Position numbers and translations under genes: made by a program
Shown here: positions 8,363-9,712 of the stretch, piece by piece
Layout of the letters: the number at the start of each line of letters is the position of its first letter
Position numbering within the stretch: the first letter of the stretch is position 1
The notes under the pieces: model-generated
What the model was told of the DNA's origin: nothing
Seen by the model: only the letters and a program-made list of their open reading frames with translations
Databases searched by the model: none
Assembly: GCA_965649545.1 (NCBI GenBank)
Contig: CBFGLF010000065.1
Coordinates: 1-9,712, forward strand
Length of the DNA: 9,712 bases
Origin: CABHOJ01 sp965649545
Lineage (GTDB): Bacteria; Pseudomonadota; Gammaproteobacteria; Burkholderiales; Methylophilaceae
Direction: 5' to 3'

Positions 8363-9604
8363 ATGGACCACACACAATATATCTCCCATAACCTGACTGC
8401 CCTGAAGCAGATACTCCTGGCCTCCACCTCCGAAACCGACGGCCAGAAGCTGATCCAGGAGATTCTCAAATCCTTGCGCACCGAGATCGGCATGGACGTC
8501 GCCTTCATCGCCGAATTCAGCGAGGGCAAGCGCGTCTTCCGCTACATCGATGCATCGGAGGGATCTCCACCGGTCAAGCCGGGCGACGGTGATCTGATCG
8601 AGCATACCTATTGCCAGCGTGTGATCGACGGGCAGCTGCCCGACATCATCTTCGATATCGGCAGCCTGCCGCCGGAAGAGCAACTGGCGGTGGCCGAGGA
8701 CTATAAAATCAAGTCCTATCTATGTGTGCCCATCACCTTCGAGGATGGCCGGATCTATGGCTCCCTGGGTTGTATCGGCCACCAGCCCAACTGGCAGATC
8801 GGACAAGAGGATATTCGATTGATGGCCGCCATGGCCGATGTTTACGGCCAATGGTTCAACATGCGGGAAAAAGTCCACAGCCATCAGCATGAGATGGAAG
8901 CCAAGGTAATGGCCGCGCTCAACGGTCAGTTACTCGAAGTGCTCTACCAACCCATCTTCGATATCAAACGCATGCAAGTCATCGGTTTCGAATCGCTGGC
9001 GAGAGTCCGCGACAAGGATGGCCTGAGTCCACTCTCCCTGTTCAAGGAGGCTGAAATGCTGGGGCACAAGGTCGACCTGGAATTGAAAGCTATTCGCCTT
9101 GGGCTGCAAGGGCTGGATTATTATCAGGAAGGGCAATTCGTCTCGGTCAATGCGTCCATGGAGACGGCGCTGTCGCCGCAGCTACCCGTCGCCCTCGATC
9201 ATGCCGACATGAAGCGGGTGGTGCTCGAGATCAACGACCCGATGGACCTGCAAGTCTTCAGCAAGGTCACCAAATCACTTCGCGCCCTGCTCAACCGAGG
9301 CCTGCGCATTGCGCTCGATGACCGTGCGCTGGGCACGGAAGGCTTGAAGGCGCTGGATACCCTCGGCCCGGACATCATCAAGCTCAAGGTGCGGAATGTG
9401 ATACGCATGCAAGGCGATCGCCTGCTCAAGCTGCAGGCCTCCCCATTCAGCGGATACTCTGAGGAAGCCGCGTGCAAACTGATCGTCGAGGGGGTCGAGA
9501 CGCAGCAGCAGCTGGACACGATCCTGGAACTGGGAATCACCCACGCGCAAGGTTATTTTCTGGGTGCACCGATCGGGCTACTTGAAGCGGCTGACAACTA
9601 CTAG
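8363..9604 (+). CDS. Soluble GAF-EAL domain protein with a degenerate EAL loop 6
   Basis: This 413-residue protein has no signal peptide or membrane segment. A GAF domain occupies about 17-165 (AFIAEFSEGKRVFRY, HTYCQRVIDGQLPDI, SYLCVPITFEDGRIYGSLGC), then a charged helical linker at about 166-188, then an EAL domain at about 190-408. The EAL signature reads ESL (Glu210). Retained positions are Asn263 (VNAS), Glu289, Asp319, Asp320, Lys340, Glu376 (EGVET) and Gln396 (AQGYFLGAP). Altered positions are ELTE, which reads EIND (the second Glu becomes Asp292); DDFGTGYS, which reads DDRALGTE; and KID, which reads KLK. Loop 6 positions dimer contacts and the metal site in active EAL enzymes, so activity is probably reduced or lost; this is inference. 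The GAF domain likely senses a small ligand that I cannot name. The short gap to the upstream GGDEF-EAL gene suggests an operon. No terminator is visible in the 18 bases before the convergent tRNA. Confidence 0.92.
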   Translation: MDHTQYISHNLTALKQILLASTSETDGQKLIQEILKSLRTEIGMDVAFIAEFSEGKRVFRYIDASEGSPPVKPGDGDLIEHTYCQRVIDGQLPDIIFDIGSLPPEEQLAVAEDYKIKSYLCVPITFEDGRIYGSLGCIGHQPNWQIGQEDIRLMAAMADVYGQWFNMREKVHSHQHEMEAKVMAALNGQLLEVLYQPIFDIKRMQVIGFESLARVRDKDGLSPLSLFKEAEMLGHKVDLELKAIRLGLQGLDYYQEGQFVSVNASMETALSPQLPVALDHADMKRVVLEINDPMDLQVFSKVTKSLRALLNRGLRIALDDRALGTEGLKALDTLGPDIIKLKVRNVIRMQGDRLLKLQASPFSGYSEEAACKLIVEGVETQQQLDTILELGITHAQGYFLGAPIGLLEAADNY

Positions 9605-9622
9605 GGGAATGTGAGATGCCGG

Positions 9623-9712
9623 TGGCGGAGAGGGAGGGATTCGAACCCTCGATACGCTTGCACGTATGCCTGATTTCGAGTCAGGTACATTCAACCACTC
9701 TGCCACCTCTCC
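9623..9712 (-). tRNA. tRNA-Ser(CGA)
   Basis: Read on the minus strand this is a 90-base class II tRNA that reaches exactly to the right edge of the window. The acceptor stem is GGAGAGG (9706-9712) paired with CCTCTCC (9627-9633), followed by discriminator G (9626) and an encoded CCA (9623-9625). The D-stem is GCA/TGT (one G-U pair) with a GG-containing loop. The anticodon stem CCTGA/TCAGG encloses the loop CTCGAAA with anticodon CGA at 9676-9678, reading UCG serine codons. An 18-base variable arm (9651-9668) forms an ATACG/CGTAT hairpin, as expected for serine tRNAs. The T-stem is GAGGG/CCCTC with loop TTCGAAT. All stems pair, so it looks functional. It closely resembles E. coli tRNA-Ser(CGA). 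Its promoter lies outside the window. Confidence 0.97.

Overview
The window reads as an ordinary chromosomal segment of a Gram-negative proteobacterium. The evidence is a TolC-type outer-membrane channel, a class II serine tRNA with an encoded CCA end, and large multi-domain c-di-GMP proteins. Overall codon style (GC-rich, probably high fifties percent by eye, not computed) suggests Betaproteobacteria such as the Nitrosomonadales/Gallionellaceae type, but that placement is a guess. Almost all of the DNA is coding on the + strand, with one tRNA on the - strand at the right edge.

Region 1 (1-4167) is a tripartite efflux operon in the order outer-membrane channel (5' end cut off by the window), periplasmic adaptor, ABC ATPase, ABC permease. 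The last three genes are packed with 4-base-scale overlaps (TGATG junctions at 2202-2206 and 2942-2946). The ATPase and the permease are the two halves of a MacB-like transporter, which in E. coli is a single polypeptide. The predicted machine binds substrate on the periplasmic side of the permease and pushes it through the adaptor and the TolC-like duct, powered by ATP hydrolysis. The substrate cannot be read from the sequence.

Region 2 (4168-4248) is an 81-base spacer with a plausible sigma70-type promoter and no recognisable terminator.

Region 3 (4249-9604) is a two-gene c-di-GMP signalling unit. The first gene encodes a 1362-residue membrane receptor: an N-terminal two-helix module, a periplasmic Cache-like sensor, four PAS domains, and GGDEF and EAL domains whose key residues are all present. 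The second gene starts 25 bases later and encodes a soluble 413-residue GAF-EAL protein. Its EAL domain keeps most metal- and substrate-binding positions, but the loop-6 motif (DDFGTGYS) is badly altered, so it may be a weak enzyme or a c-di-GMP-responsive effector. The two are probably co-transcribed and may act on the same c-di-GMP pool.

Region 4 (9623-9712) is tRNA-Ser(CGA), convergent with the GAF-EAL gene and ending 18 bases from its stop codon. I saw no mobile element, CRISPR array or clearly novel system. The most interesting item is the degenerate GAF-EAL protein paired with an apparently intact bifunctional GGDEF-EAL receptor.
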